Positions 13,361-21,198 of a stretch of DNA of 64,000 bases are shown here, in pieces. This stretch comes from Chitinophagaceae bacterium. GTDB lineage: Bacteria > Bacteroidota > Bacteroidia > Chitinophagales > Chitinophagaceae. The notes beneath the pieces are model-generated. The model was not told where the DNA came from. It ran no database searches and worked only from the letters and a program-made list of their open reading frames with translations. How positions within the stretch are numbered: position 1 is the stretch's first letter; each line of letters begins with the position of its first letter. The stretch covers positions 1 to 64,000 of the forward strand of contig JAHBTJ010000027.1 in assembly GCA_019638595.1 (NCBI GenBank), written 5' to 3'. The position numbers and the translations under genes are program-made.

Positions 13361-15835
13361 ATGGCAACACGTGCAGCAGGTAAAAAACAAAAACGCAAAA
13401 AAACCACGCACCGTATTTCTCATACACGCAAACCCGATCATCTTACCGATTTTGAATGGCAATATGCACTTAGAAAACAGGTGGCGGCAGATGAACAGTT
13501 TAGAATACTACCGCCTGCTACAGGAATGGTATACGGCGATTATACAGTAACGAGTGTTAAATCAAAACAGCAATATAAAGTGGCGTTGCGCAGCGCGGAT
13601 AACAGCCTGAACTTTTGCAGTTGCCCCGATTTTAAAACCAACCAGTTAGGCACCTGTAAGCATATTGAAGCAATTTTGCTGAAGCTAAACGCAAAACCTG
13701 CTACACGCAGGGCTTTACAGGAAAATTATAGCCCCGATTATACTTCGGTATATTTGAGCTACGTGGGTGAGCGCCGGGTTAAAATACGGATCGGCACGGC
13801 ACAAAGACAGGAATACAGAAAACTGGCGTCATTTTTTTTCAGCCCTGCCAACGAGCTGAAAGGTGATGTTATTAACAAATTTGAGTTGTTTCTTTCCAGA
13901 GCAGAACAGCTCCATAACGGTTTCAGGTGCTATCCCGATGCCCTGGAATATATAATACAACAACGCGACAATAATTACCGCAAGTCCACCGTAAAAAAGC
14001 TGGGTAAAAAGATGCTTACCGGCATTACCAAAGCAAAACTTTTTCCCTACCAGCAAACAGGTGCATTGTTTGCCGCAACTGCCGGGCGGTGCATACTGGC
14101 CGATGATATGGGTTTGGGGAAAACCCTGCAGGCCATAACCGCCAACGAAGTGATGCACAAACATTTTCACATAAGCAGGGCCATTATAGTGTGCCCCACT
14201 TCATTGAAATACCAGTGGAAAAACGAAATCATAAAATTTACAGGCAATACTAAAATATGCGTGGTAGAAGGGCACCTGCTTAATCGCATGAAGCAATATG
14301 CCCAACAGGAGCATGATTATTTTATAGTGAGCTATAATGTAGCGGGTAATGATTATGAATACCTGAACGAGATGGGCGCCGACCTGCTGATATTAGATGA
14401 AGCGCAAAGAATTAAAAACTGGCGTTCAAAAGTATCAGCCAAAATAAAAAGAATTAAAACGCCTTATGCATTCGTGCTTACCGGTACTCCGGTTGAAAAT
14501 AACATTGAGGAGCTGTATTCATTGATGCAGATCGTAAATCCGTACCTGCTGGGCTCATTGCACCATTTTTTACAAAAGCACCAGTTAACAGATGAACATA
14601 CCGGTAAGGTAACCGGCTACCGCGACCTGAACCAGATAGGCGAGCTGTTAAGTGGTGTAATGCTGCGCAGAACCAAAAAAGAAGTATTGAAAGAGCTGCC
14701 TGCACGCATGGATAAAAACCTGCTGGTGCCCATGACAGAGGAACAAATGAAAATGCATAAAGAGGGTGCTGATACGGTTGCCAAACTGATACACAAATGG
14801 CGGCGCATGGGCTTTTTGTCGGAGGAAGACCGCCAGCGCCTGCTCAATAACCTGAACGTCATGCGTATGGTTTGCGACAGCACTTACATACTTGATCAAA
14901 GCACCAACTATCAAACGAAGTTAGACGAGGTGCAGAATATACTGGAAGAAATTATGGCGATGGAAGGGGAAAAAGTAGTGGTGTTCAGCCAGTGGGAACG
15001 TATGACCCGCTTAGTGGCACAAATGCTGGATGAGCAGGGCATCGGGTTTAAATACCTGCATGGTGGCGTAGCCAGTAAAAACAGGGAAGAGCTTTTTACT
15101 GTTTTTAATACCGACCCGGAATGCAGGGTATTTCTTTCAACAGATGCAGGCGGTGTGGGACTGAACCTGCAGGCCGCCGCTTATATCATCAATTTAGACA
15201 TTCCCTGGAACCCGGCCATATTGGAACAACGCATAGGCAGGATATACAGGCTGGGACAAAAAAAGAACGTAAGCGTAATTAACCTGGTGGCAAAAGGAAC
15301 CATTGAAGAACGTATGCTGGATGTGCTGCAGTTTAAAAGAAGCGTTGCCGCCGGTATATTAGATGGCGGCGACAGCGACATCTTTATGGGTGATGATAAG
15401 TTTAAGCAGTTTATGAAGTCGGTAGAATCTGTAACCGGTATAGACCAGCAGCAGGCAGAGCTTCCTGTGGTGGTAGATGCAGGCGAGCAGTTGGAAGAAA
15501 AAGGAATGCAGGAACTAGCGCCGCCTGCAGCGAATTTTGCGGAAGCCCAGGAAGCCATAGCCGCTACAGATGCTGCTATAGGTGAAACTGAGAAGCAGGC
15601 TGAGGCAAAAGCTGAAAGCCATACCGCGAAACGCCTTGTAACGGAAGGCGCCTCATTTTTTGAGAATCTCGTGCAATCGCTGAGCACGCCTGATGGTGTG
15701 CGGCAGCTTACCCGCGAGCTGGTAGAAACAGATGAAAAAACAGGACAATCTTATATTAAAATACCGGTAAGCGGTAATTCAGTTGTTGAAAACGCACTGG
15801 GTATGCTGGGTGTATTTTTGAAGGGAATAAAGTAA
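13361..15835 (+). CDS. SNF2-family helicase with SWIM zinc finger
   Basis: Residues 86-101 form a SWIM zinc finger (C86, C88, C99, H101). A two-lobe SNF2 ATPase follows: Walker A DMGLGKT (249-255), the Walker B variant LILDEAQ, LTGTPVENN, and the C-terminal helicase lobe with VVFSQWERMT, STDAGGVGLNLQ and EQRIGRIYRLGQ. About 150 residues of low-complexity, Ala/Glu-rich tail follow. Such enzymes translocate on duplex DNA and remodel protein-DNA complexes, like RapA. The basic N-terminus (KKQKRKKTT) probably binds nucleic acid. Length (824) is normal. Confidence 0.92.
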   Translation: MATRAAGKKQKRKKTTHRISHTRKPDHLTDFEWQYALRKQVAADEQFRILPPATGMVYGDYTVTSVKSKQQYKVALRSADNSLNFCSCPDFKTNQLGTCKHIEAILLKLNAKPATRRALQENYSPDYTSVYLSYVGERRVKIRIGTAQRQEYRKLASFFFSPANELKGDVINKFELFLSRAEQLHNGFRCYPDALEYIIQQRDNNYRKSTVKKLGKKMLTGITKAKLFPYQQTGALFAATAGRCILADDMGLGKTLQAITANEVMHKHFHISRAIIVCPTSLKYQWKNEIIKFTGNTKICVVEGHLLNRMKQYAQQEHDYFIVSYNVAGNDYEYLNEMGADLLILDEAQRIKNWRSKVSAKIKRIKTPYAFVLTGTPVENNIEELYSLMQIVNPYLLGSLHHFLQKHQLTDEHTGKVTGYRDLNQIGELLSGVMLRRTKKEVLKELPARMDKNLLVPMTEEQMKMHKEGADTVAKLIHKWRRMGFLSEEDRQRLLNNLNVMRMVCDSTYILDQSTNYQTKLDEVQNILEEIMAMEGEKVVVFSQWERMTRLVAQMLDEQGIGFKYLHGGVASKNREELFTVFNTDPECRVFLSTDAGGVGLNLQAAAYIINLDIPWNPAILEQRIGRIYRLGQKKNVSVINLVAKGTIEERMLDVLQFKRSVAAGILDGGDSDIFMGDDKFKQFMKSVESVTGIDQQQAELPVVVDAGEQLEEKGMQELAPPAANFAEAQEAIAATDAAIGETEKQAEAKAESHTAKRLVTEGASFFENLVQSLSTPDGVRQLTRELVETDEKTGQSYIKIPVSGNSVVENALGMLGVFLKGIK

Positions 15836-15844
15836 CATTTGTTG

Positions 15845-15892
15845 CGGAGACAGAACCTCCCTGGAACATAGTAAGTGCGAAGCCTGAAGCAA
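15845..15892. repeat. Degenerate MITE end module
   Basis: GGAGACAGAACCTCC, then TGGAACATA, then GCGAAGCC aligns in order with the inverted end module at 5701-5750 (GGAGATAAAATCTCC, TGAGAACATA, ACGAAGTC). It is a diverged copy that may also act as a terminator for the helicase gene. Confidence 0.45.
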
Positions 15893-15942
15893 CATATAGA
15901 GTAATGGTTCAGAATTTAATGATAATCAATACACTATGATAT

Positions 15943-15981
15943 ATTTGACAAATAGGGAATTGGATTCCTTATTTGTCAAAA
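15943..15981. promoter_or_regulatory. Long palindrome before the DUF4143 ATPase
   Basis: A near-perfect 39-bp inverted repeat (arms TTTGACAAATA...TATTTGTCAAA, inner GGAAT/ATTCC) ends 20 bp before the ATG at 16001. It is a strong operator candidate or a translation-controlling hairpin. Confidence 0.7.
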
Positions 15982-16000
15982 TGTGAGGTATCTTTATCTA

Positions 16001-17170
16001 ATGATAACCAGGGAAGCGGCAGATAAAATACTGGAACTGGCAGGTAAATTTCCTGCCATAGGCTTGTTAGGTCCCCGGCAAAGCGGTAAAACAACATTAG
16101 CAAGAACCCTGTTCAGGAATACACCTTATGTCAGCTTTGAGAACCAGGATACACTATTGGCAGCTACTGCAGACCCCCGTGCTTTTTTGGCCAAATACCC
16201 GGAAGGAGCTGTATTTGATGAAATACAGCGGGCGCCCCATTTGTTTTCTTACTTACAGGGTATTATAGATGAAGACGCTGAAAGTACCGGTCGCTTCATT
16301 CTAACAGGTTCGCAAAACTTCCTGCTTCTGGAAAACATTGCTCAAAGCCTCGCCGGCAGGATAGCGTTTATTTATCTGTTGCCATTTAGCTATGAAGAAT
16401 TAAAAGCAACAGGGTGGAAAAACAATACCCTTGATTTCTTAATATTTCATGGGGGTTATCCCAGGCTATATGACAAATCCATTGCGCCCACCGATTATTA
16501 TCCTAACTACATTTTAACATACGTGGAAAGAGATGTCAGGCAGATAAAAAATATTAACAACCTCGCCATTTTTCAACGTTTTCTAAGGATATGCGCATCA
16601 CGAAATGGCCAGGTACTCAATTACGCATCTATAAGCAATGATTGCGGCATAGATCAAAAAACAGTAGCAGCGTGGCTGGGTATATTGGAAGCCAGCTTCA
16701 TTACATTTACGTTGAAACCGTTTTACAATAACCTGGGTAAGCGTTTGCTGCAAATGCCTAAACTGTATTTTTATGATACGGGGTTATGCTGTTCGCTGCT
16801 GGAAATTGAAAATGAGGTACAGTTGGCGCATCATCCTTTACGAGGGGCGCTGTTTGAAAATTTTGTTTTGCTGGAATTATTAAAGCAACGTTTCAACAAA
16901 GGGCAAAGAAGCAACTTTTACTATTGGCGGGACAGGACTGGAAACGAAATAGATATATTGATTGATAAAGCAACCGGTGCCATTCCCGTAGAAATAAAAG
17001 CCGGCGCCACTTATAATACAAGCTTCCTGAAAGGGATAGCATACTGGAAAAAGATTCAACCCGAAACCGAGCAATCATTCTTAGTTTATACAGGTGAAGA
17101 GTCCCTGCAGCAACAGGAAACCCATATACTCAACTGGAGATTACTGGATAAAATGTTTGCCTTTTTATGA
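16001..17170 (+). CDS. ATP-binding protein, AAA_14/DUF4143 family
   Basis: I chose the ATG at 16001 (MITREAADK) over an upstream GTG because it sits just after the palindrome. The 389-residue protein has Walker A GPRQSGKT near residue 24, Walker B AVFDEIQR, sensor ILTGSQN, and a C-terminal DUF4143 domain with the nuclease-like core NEIDILI...IPVEIKAG. These widespread single-gene ATPases are often linked to toxin-antitoxin or defence contexts, but their role is unknown. Confidence 0.88.
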   Translation: MITREAADKILELAGKFPAIGLLGPRQSGKTTLARTLFRNTPYVSFENQDTLLAATADPRAFLAKYPEGAVFDEIQRAPHLFSYLQGIIDEDAESTGRFILTGSQNFLLLENIAQSLAGRIAFIYLLPFSYEELKATGWKNNTLDFLIFHGGYPRLYDKSIAPTDYYPNYILTYVERDVRQIKNINNLAIFQRFLRICASRNGQVLNYASISNDCGIDQKTVAAWLGILEASFITFTLKPFYNNLGKRLLQMPKLYFYDTGLCCSLLEIENEVQLAHHPLRGALFENFVLLELLKQRFNKGQRSNFYYWRDRTGNEIDILIDKATGAIPVEIKAGATYNTSFLKGIAYWKKIQPETEQSFLVYTGEESLQQQETHILNWRLLDKMFAFL

Positions 17171-17221
17171 GTGGACGTTTCCCAGCTTTGAGGGTTCCGA
17201 ACCTTCAAAAGGTTCGGAACC

Positions 17222-17818
17222 TTATTCATTTCCCAATTGTACGTTGTCATAAATATCCGCCAAAGAAATTTTCTCGTTAATGGTTTTGATATCAAGCATT
17301 TCTTCTGCTGCATCATATTCCTCCAGTTCCCAATGGTTAGAGGCATTCAGGCGGAATATTTCAATATGCATGCTTTCAGAGTCCACCAGTATATATTCTT
17401 TCAGTGTGGGTATATCGCGGTATAATTTAAACTTTTCGCCACGGTCGTAGTTTTTGGTGGAGGGAGAAAGTATTTCAATGATCACTGCCGGGTTTAAAAC
17501 ATTCCAGTTGTCATTATTCAGCGTTTCCAGTTCGCCGCAAATAATAGAAATATCAGGATACGTAAAAAGGGTATTAGCTTCAATATGTATGCGCTGGTCA
17601 CTGCTATATGGCCGGCAGTTCTTACCTTTTAGCTTATTCCCTAATTCAACAAGCATGTTTATGGAGATTGTATTATGAGGTACCTTAGGGCCGGACATAG
17701 CAAATATTTCGCCCCGGTAGTATTCATGCTTTTCAGTGGCTGCTTCTTCCATCGCAAGATATTCTTCAATGGTAAATTTTTGTTTGCCGTAAGCAACGGC
17801 GGGTTCCCTTACTTCCAT
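17222..17818 (-). CDS. Uma2-family putative endonuclease
   Basis: The protein matches the Uma2 (DUF820) family: EEYLAMEE at the start, [13 protein letters not shown], the PD-(D/E)XK-like core [10 protein letters not shown]...[12 protein letters not shown], then [18 protein letters not shown]. The family is predicted to have a restriction-endonuclease fold and is abundant in cyanobacteria and Bacteroidota. The start at MEVREPAVA is preferred; an upstream ATG adds 8 residues. It is a single gene convergent with the DUF4143 ATPase gene. Confidence 0.88.
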   Translation of the reverse strand: MEVREPAVAYGKQKFTIEEYLAMEEAATEKHEYYRGEIFAMSGPKVPHNTISINMLVELGNKLKGKNCRPYSSDQRIHIEANTLFTYPDISIICGELETLNNDNWNVLNPAVIIEILSPSTKNYDRGEKFKLYRDIPTLKEYILVDSESMHIEIFRLNASNHWELEEYDAAEEMLDIKTINEKISLADIYDNVQLGNE

Positions 17819-17933
17819 GTAATAAAAATACGATAATTTCACAAGGCTACGAAGAGTGCCATTTCTTCCGGAATCATTATTATGACTGATGCAAAGAAGT
17901 TAAATTTGCAGGTATGCCATCAAATTACAGGTT

Positions 17934-18518
17934 ATGGGATTAAGCATTCATTACAGCGGTAGTTTTAATCCTGCTGCATCCTTGCTGGAAATGATTGATG
18001 AGGTAACAGATATTGCCGAAACGTTCAACTGGACATATCGTGTGTTTGAAACAAAATTTCCCCAACTTCCTTTTAACAACGATTATGATGGAAAGATATA
18101 CGGAATAGGCTTTACCCCTCCTGAATGTGAAACCGTCTTTCTTTGCTTCCTGTCCAATGGAAAAAGCAGTTGCCCTTCCCGCCTGCAGTTTTGGGGAAAG
18201 GAATCAGTATCCCGTAATGAATAGTTGTTACATTTGCTTTCCGTTAAAACACAGTACGCGGGAATGCGTGCACATATCCTGCTGATCAGGCTATTGAAAT
18301 ATATCAGTGGTAAATATTTTATTCATTTTCAGTTATCCGATGAAGGGCTCTATTGGGAAACGGAAGATGAAAAACTGCTGAAAGAAAAATTTGATCTGTA
18401 TAACAGCTTACTGAACAATGTTAGCTATGCACTGGAAAACTTTCCTATGAACAACAATGAAAGCCTGGAATCTTATTTTTCGAGAATACTGAAGCGGAGA
18501 AAAAAGACGATAAAATGA
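17934..18518 (+). pseudogene. Conserved hypothetical gene interrupted by in-frame TAG
   Basis: Two ORFs (97 and 97 codons) lie in the same frame, separated only by TAG at 18222-18224. Translated through, they give one plausible protein starting MGLSIHYSGSFN and ending SRILKRRKKTIK, with no frame change. The second part lacks a good start codon of its own at its beginning. A recent nonsense mutation is the simplest explanation; readthrough is a less likely alternative. I do not recognise the function. Confidence 0.6.
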
Positions 18519-18565
18519 TTTTATTTCTATCTGAGAGTATAAGCCTGTTTTAAAGCCTGATGTTG

Positions 18566-19675
18566 TCAAAACAACCGCCCCTGCTCCCCTGGTCTTCTAA
18601 AAATAGTAGTATCCAGCCCTTGTCTTCCTTCATTCATGTGGTAGAGTTTGCCATATTTTTTATATTGCTGCGCGATGATCTGCGCTATTGCTCCTTCACC
18701 ACGCATACGCAACCCCCAGCGGGTGTCGTTTACCTTACCGTCATGACTTTGCTCTATCAAATGCCAGACTTTATCAGCACGGTCGGGAAAATTTTTATAC
18801 AGCCAGTCGTGAAACAAAAATTTAATAGCACCATTCAAACGAATGAATGTATAAGCTGTAAACGTAGCGCCGGCATCGGCAGCAGATTTCATGATACGCT
18901 GCATTTCATGGTCGTTCAGCCCGGGTATCATCGGGCCCATCATAATGCCCATTTTAATACCGGCATTGCTCAGCTCTTCAATTACGCGTAACCGTTGAGT
19001 GGCGGTAGCAGTACGCGGTTCCATTACCCGGCGCAGCTCTTCATTAAACGAAGTAATGGACACCATGGCGGTTACTAATCTTTTTTGTGCAAGTTCCTGT
19101 AATATATCTTTGTCCTTTATGATCCACGCGTTTTTGGTGAGTATCCCTACGGGATGATTGAATTCATTACATACCTGGAGTAAGCCCCTTGTTAGGCGGT
19201 ACTTTTGTTCTGCCGGCTGATAACAGTCGGTATTGCCGCTTACCATTATCGGCATCACTTCCCATTTGGGATGCATGAGTTGCTTGCGCAGTAACTGCGG
19301 CGCATTCATTTTTACAATGATCTTTCGTTCAAAATCAAGCCCGGCGCTATAGCCCCAGTATTCATGCACGTTGCGGGCATAGCAATAAATACATCCGTGC
19401 TCACATCCGGCATAGGCGTTCATGCTGTAGGCCATGCCCACATCAGGACTGTCTACTTTGTTTACAATGGTTTTGCTTTGTTGTTCTAAATATTGCGTTG
19501 GAACATTGGGGTCTGTCCAGTCGTCAATTCCTTCTGCATGTTCCCGGGTAATTTCATCTTTCAAGAATTTATTTTTGGTATTGAACTGCGCACCTCTGCC
19601 ATGCAGGTATTGCTCCGATTCTTCTTTATCCCTGGCAGATACTTTATAGTGGTCTTGCTGTAGTTTGTTGGGCAT
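18566..19675 (-). CDS. PA0069-family radical SAM protein
   Basis: The start at MPNKLQQDH removes an upstream extension that comes from a repeat. The protein has HGRGAQFNTKN near the N-terminus and the iron-sulphur cluster motif CEHGCIYC (CxxxCxxC) with YARNVHEYWG, as in the PA0069/SplB-like subgroup. Later segments (SGNTDCYQPAE, PVGILTKN, TSFNEELRRVMEPR) are typical of it. The substrate is unknown; a DNA photoproduct lyase-like reaction has been suggested for relatives. It may be co-transcribed with the 2H phosphoesterase gene upstream, but the gap holds repeats. Confidence 0.88.
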   Translation of the reverse strand: MPNKLQQDHYKVSARDKEESEQYLHGRGAQFNTKNKFLKDEITREHAEGIDDWTDPNVPTQYLEQQSKTIVNKVDSPDVGMAYSMNAYAGCEHGCIYCYARNVHEYWGYSAGLDFERKIIVKMNAPQLLRKQLMHPKWEVMPIMVSGNTDCYQPAEQKYRLTRGLLQVCNEFNHPVGILTKNAWIIKDKDILQELAQKRLVTAMVSITSFNEELRRVMEPRTATATQRLRVIEELSNAGIKMGIMMGPMIPGLNDHEMQRIMKSAADAGATFTAYTFIRLNGAIKFLFHDWLYKNFPDRADKVWHLIEQSHDGKVNDTRWGLRMRGEGAIAQIIAQQYKKYGKLYHMNEGRQGLDTTIFRRPGEQGRLF

Positions 19676-19891
19676 GAGTCTTTTTATTGAACCACGGAGG
19701 CGGGGAGACACAGAGATGCACAGAGCAATGTTTGTGTGTTCCATATGCCACGGGTAAATTAATTATAATATCATTCTTTTAATTCTGTCTTTCATCAGGG
19801 GGGAAGTTTAAAACGTAACCCAGTCGCTTGCCTGTTAGTATTTATAAGTCTCTGTGAATCTCCCTGCCCCTGTGGTTCGTGGTTCCTGTAT
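19676..19891. repeat. Inverted pair of CACAGAG-type intergenic repeats
   Basis: ACCACGGAGG...GACACAGAGATGCACAGAG at 19690-19726 recurs inverted at 19850-19890 (GGAACCACGAACCACAGG...CACAGAGAC on the minus strand). This is a common Bacteroidota intergenic repeat type. No gene is present. Confidence 0.5.
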
Positions 19892-20506
19892 TTAAAACAA
19901 CTCTCCCTGTTTCGTCATCACCGGTAAATTCTGGAACTCAAACTTTGCCGCTATCTGGTATGCTTTTTCACCATCGCGTCTTTTCAACAGCAGCATACTG
20001 TTTGCAATAAAGCGGCCGGTAAAATGCCGGTTACTATATTCAAGCCAACCCTTTTCGTATTGCCAGGGCACGAGCTTTCTTGCTATGGTAAGATGCGGCT
20101 CCAGCATGAAATGCGGCTTATGATCGTCATCCAGCTTCATCAGTCGCTGTGTTTCCGTACGTATTTCCTTCACCAGGTTTTGTACCGGTATTTTCGACAA
20201 TACATTTATATATATGGTATGCGAAGGGAAGCTTCCATAGTCTTTCAGTTCCAGCTTAAATGCAGGGGCGCCCATGGCTATTGTTTTCAACCGGTGGGTG
20301 ATCCGTGATTCCATCATTTCATACTGCTTAAATTGAACCAGCGTAATATGAGGCTTTCCCCACCTGGCATGATCGGATTTGTAGGTAGTGGAAAATTCTT
20401 CCTTGATCTTCATTATCTTATGCCACAACTCTTCCGGCGGACTGAGCACCAGCAGGTATTCATGTATGTTATACCCGGGTAATGTGTTCTTGATATCAGT
20501 TTTCAT
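19892..20506 (-). CDS. 2H phosphoesterase (2'-5' RNA ligase family)
   Basis: The protein has the two HxTx motifs of the 2H superfamily: H-I-T-L in WGKPHITLVQF and H-L-T-I in EPHLTIARKL. LigT/ThpR-like members act as 2'-5' RNA ligases in vitro or as cyclic phosphodiesterases on tRNA-derived 2',3'-cyclic phosphates. Length (204) is typical. It is 13 kb from the RNA ligase and on the same strand, but shares no operon with it, so a link to tRNA repair is only speculative. Confidence 0.85.
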   Translation of the reverse strand: MKTDIKNTLPGYNIHEYLLVLSPPEELWHKIMKIKEEFSTTYKSDHARWGKPHITLVQFKQYEMMESRITHRLKTIAMGAPAFKLELKDYGSFPSHTIYINVLSKIPVQNLVKEIRTETQRLMKLDDDHKPHFMLEPHLTIARKLVPWQYEKGWLEYSNRHFTGRFIANSMLLLKRRDGEKAYQIAAKFEFQNLPVMTKQGELF

Positions 20507-20624
20507 TTGTATTTTTTTTGAATGTTTAATTGTTTCCGATATTATTTTTCCAAATCCTGTTTTGTCGTTTCAGATTCAATACAGCCACCTAAAAAAATTT
20601 GTAAGCCAATTATTTTAGCATAAA

Positions 20625-20645
20625 TTTACTAAAATATTTAGTAAA
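20625..20645. promoter_or_regulatory. Perfect palindromic operator before the UmuD-like gene
   Basis: TTTACTAAA and TTTAGTAAA are separated by ATA, giving a perfect 9-bp inverted repeat 15 bp before the ATG. This is the right size and place for a LexA- or Xre-type repressor site. Confidence 0.75.
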
Positions 20646-20660
20646 ACAAAATCGAAAAAT

Positions 20661-21095
20661 ATGAAAGGAGAAGTTTTTTATAAATCAACTTACCGGGGTT
20701 CCAGGCAATTCAGCCAGTGGGATGTTGACCAGGCGAATGCTACCGGATTTGGCGCTGCGGCAGATGATTATATGGAAAGAGGAATAGATTTGAATGAGCA
20801 ACTGATCCGCAATAAGCCGGCAACATTTTTAATGCGGGTAGGCGGCGATGCCATGATTGACGCAGGCATTTCCAGTGGCGATATCGTAATTGTTGACCGC
20901 TCTGTGAAAGCTGTAACCGGGAAAATTATAATTGCTACACTGAATGGCGAAATGCTGATACGCAGGCTTGAAAAAACATTCAACAGAACAAGGCTGATAC
21001 CGGAATGCAAAAATCTTTCACCAATAGATGTGGATGTTTCAGGAGCTGATTTTTCAGTATGGGGAGTGGTGACGTATTGTATACACGCGTTTTGA
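20661..21095 (+). CDS. UmuD-like protein lacking the protease dyad
   Basis: The 144-residue protein aligns with UmuD along its whole length: the cleavage-region GFGAAADDY, then IDLNEQLI, GGDAMIDAGISSGDIVIVD, LNGEMLIRRL and the final VWGVVTY. The catalytic Ser of GDSM is Ala64 (codon GCC), and the catalytic Lys expected in the VKRL/VKKL motif is Arg101. Self-cleavage to UmuD' therefore seems impossible. No umuC follows; the next gene is convergent. It may act as an uncleavable UmuD or a regulator, or be decaying, although the frame is intact. Confidence 0.85.
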   Translation: MKGEVFYKSTYRGSRQFSQWDVDQANATGFGAAADDYMERGIDLNEQLIRNKPATFLMRVGGDAMIDAGISSGDIVIVDRSVKAVTGKIIIATLNGEMLIRRLEKTFNRTRLIPECKNLSPIDVDVSGADFSVWGVVTYCIHAF

Positions 21096-21194
21096 GCTGT
21101 CAGCAGTTAGCGATCAGCGATCGGCTGTCAGCTATGAGTGTAACCTGAAACTTGTAACCTGTAAACACAAACTAAAAACCACAAACTCCAAACC
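21096..21194. repeat. Heptamer-periodic repeat array 1
   Basis: Starting directly after the UmuD-like stop codon, the DNA can be read as 14 units of 7 bp: first GCTGTCA/GCGATCA types, then TTGTAAC/CTGTAAA types, then CACAAAC types. The same unit classes in the same order recur at 57279-57500. Confidence 0.7.
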
Positions 21195-21198
21195 TTCT

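Noticed and set aside
17934-18518. In-frame TAG decoded by the UUA-anticodon tRNA
   Set aside because: The tRNA lacks a T-arm, UAG reading would need wobble, and only one such gene is seen; a nonsense mutation is simpler.
19892-20506. The 2'-5' RNA ligase-like gene as part of the tRNA/ligase locus
   Set aside because: It lies 13 kb away with unrelated genes and repeats between; its chemistry also differs from that of the Rnl ligase.
20661-21095. LexA repressor
   Set aside because: There is no N-terminal winged-helix domain; length and N-terminal arm match UmuD.
21096-21194. CRISPR array
   Set aside because: Units are 7 bp and drift in sequence; there are no 25-40 bp repeats with unique spacers and no cas gene.
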